A stretch of DNA of 6,725 bases from Clostridiales bacterium. GTDB lineage: Bacteria > Bacillota > Clostridia > Lachnospirales > Anaerotignaceae. The DNA lies in NCBI GenBank assembly GCA_021202325.1, contig JAJQDF010000016.1, positions 1-6,725 of the forward strand, in the 5' to 3' direction. Within the stretch, counting starts at the first letter, position 1, and every line of letters starts with the position of its first letter. The position numbers and the translations under genes are program-made. This document shows, piece by piece, positions 6,410-6,725 of the stretch. The notes under the pieces were generated by a model, which saw only the letters and a list, made by a program, of their open reading frames with translations, did no database searches and was not told the origin of the DNA.

Positions 6410-6465
6410 AAAAACAAAAGACGTGCGAAGAATGACACCCGAGGTGGTGTCCCCCTTCGCACGTC
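6410..6465 (-). terminator. Intrinsic terminator (attenuator) in the thiW leader
   Basis: Reading the minus strand, 6465 to 6420 folds into one hairpin. The outer arms GACGTGCGAAG and CTTCGCACGTC pair perfectly over 11 bp. Two G-U wobbles and one G-A mismatch follow, and ACACC plus the preceding G pair with GGTGTC, giving 19 of 20 positions paired around the six-base loop ACCUCG. The hairpin is followed at once by the U-rich run TTTTGTTTTT (6419-6410). It lies downstream of the thiW promoter and about 30 bases before the start codon, so it should stop thiW transcription unless it is prevented from forming. On the plus strand no U tract follows it, so it points toward thiW only. Confidence 0.82.
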
Positions 6466-6473
6466 TTGCGTGC
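6459..6473 (-). promoter_or_regulatory. Possible competing (antiterminator) stem at the 5' end of the thiW leader
   Basis: On the minus strand GCACG (6473-6469) can pair with CGTGC (6463-6459) around the five-base loop CAAGA. The CGTGC arm is also part of the 5' arm of the terminator hairpin, so the two structures exclude each other. The predicted transcript starts only a few bases earlier (about 6475), placing this stem at the very 5' end. Alone it is much weaker than the terminator; a bound protein would be needed to hold it. It may also be a chance consequence of the palindromic sequence. Confidence 0.3.
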
Positions 6474-6481
6474 TTTAATAG

Positions 6482-6510
6482 AGTATATCGGCATTTGCGG
6501 AAAAAGTCAA
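6482..6510 (-). promoter_or_regulatory. Sigma-A-type promoter of thiW
   Basis: On the minus strand TTGACT (6510-6505) and TATACT (6487-6482) are separated by exactly 17 bases, each one mismatch from consensus. The start point should be near 6475, so the thiW leader is about 95 bases long and begins about 10 bases before the terminator hairpin. That leaves no room for an upstream riboswitch aptamer on this transcript. Confidence 0.8.
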
Positions 6511-6586
6511 GAAAATGTTAAAAGATAGTTATGGCAGAAAATTAATATAAGAGTATTTTATAAAGAAAATTATTATTTTATTTCCA

Positions 6587-6615
6587 TTGCCAATATTACC
6601 CGCTTGTGTTAAAAT
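6587..6615 (+). promoter_or_regulatory. Sigma-A-type promoter of the second MATE gene
   Basis: TTGCCA (6587-6592) and TAAAAT (6610-6615) are separated by 17 bases. Transcription should start near 6622, giving a leader of about 30 bases. It is divergent from the thiW promoter; the 76 bases between the two -35 boxes are AT-rich with short A and T tracts and show no other recognisable element. Confidence 0.65.
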
Positions 6616-6652
6616 AGCCTTCGGATATTTTTTAGGTAACAGGGGTAGAATC

Positions 6653-6725
6653 ATGAAAACAGAAAAAAGCTTTTATAAAAATATATTTTCCATAGCCATA
6701 CCAATTGCACTGCAAAACCTTATTA
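6653..6725 (+). CDS. MATE family efflux transporter, N-terminal fragment (cut by window end)
   Basis: Only the first 24 codons are visible. They read as a short charged head (MKTEKSFYKN) followed by the start of a hydrophobic helix, IFSIAIPIALQNLI, a typical opening of MATE transporters, in which the first helix begins with a proline-containing block. The ATG at 6653 follows AGGGGTAG (6641-6648) at suitable spacing and its own promoter. It would be a second MATE protein in the window, not a close copy of the first, whose helix reads LVKLIIPLIIEQLLSILVG. Family assignment from so few residues is tentative. Confidence 0.62.
   Translation, partial: MKTEKSFYKNIFSIAIPIALQNLI

Noticed and set aside
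6431..6454. ACCUCG hexaloop of the thiW terminator as an ANTAR recognition loop
   Set aside because: ANTAR target loops need A at position 1 and G at position 4; here position 4 is U, and a second hexaloop hairpin is missing.
6420..6465. The strong palindrome as a plus-strand terminator or a mobile-element end
   Set aside because: The plus-strand side lacks a U tract and no gene reads into it from that direction; no target duplication or transposase is nearby. The promoter and U tract fit a thiW leader terminator better.

Overview
The window looks like chromosomal DNA from a low-to-mid-GC member of the Firmicutes, most likely class Clostridia (Lachnospiraceae-like). The basis is Gram-positive-strength Shine-Dalgarno sites (AAGGAGG type), heavy use of ATA and AGA codons, sigma-A-type promoters, an ANTAR regulator of the kind common in Clostridia, and a ThiW-type ECF S component. 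The exact genus cannot be read from the sequence.

Layout. Positions 59-5084 hold five tightly packed plus-strand genes: a MATE-family multidrug/cation antiporter (59-1423), 4-alpha-glucanotransferase malQ (1436-2911), the thiaminase II/aminopyrimidine hydrolase tenA (2924-3583), an ABC ATPase (3586-4338) and an ABC permease (4335-5084). Gaps are 12, 12 and 2 nt followed by a 4-nt overlap, so they are probably one transcript. A -10 box at 5-10 may belong to its promoter. The last three genes resemble the tenA-thiXYZ set that imports and converts thiamine-breakdown pyrimidines (formylaminopyrimidine to aminopyrimidine to HMP). The expected substrate-binding gene thiY is missing. In its place is a 15-codon reading frame with a good ribosome binding site, coupled to the permease stop, that ends in LIVWTPI; it may be the decayed head of thiY.

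Positions 5143-5805 hold a near-ideal sigma-A promoter, a roughly 90-nt leader that can fold, and a regulator made of a degenerate receiver domain plus an RNA-binding ANTAR domain. A 9-bp hairpin (5813-5835) separates it from the convergent minus-strand gene thiW (5858-6379), a predicted membrane S component for the thiazole half of thiamine. thiW has its own promoter (6482-6510, minus). The transcript immediately enters a 20-position hairpin with a U tract, an apparent intrinsic terminator placed before the gene, so thiW appears to be controlled by attenuation. No THI-box (TPP riboswitch) is visible anywhere in the window. An AT-rich stretch of about 75 bp (6511-6586), in which I see no further feature, separates the thiW promoter from a divergent promoter (6587-6615) and the start of a second MATE transporter (6653 to window end).

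Together: a thiamine-precursor salvage locus with a pyrimidine arm (tenA and the ABC transporter) and a thiazole arm (thiW). It is flanked by two MATE exporters, carries an unrelated maltodextrin enzyme in the operon, and has an RNA-binding antiterminator-type regulator beside an attenuated gene. The most interesting untested idea is that the ANTAR protein, rather than a TPP riboswitch, controls thiW.
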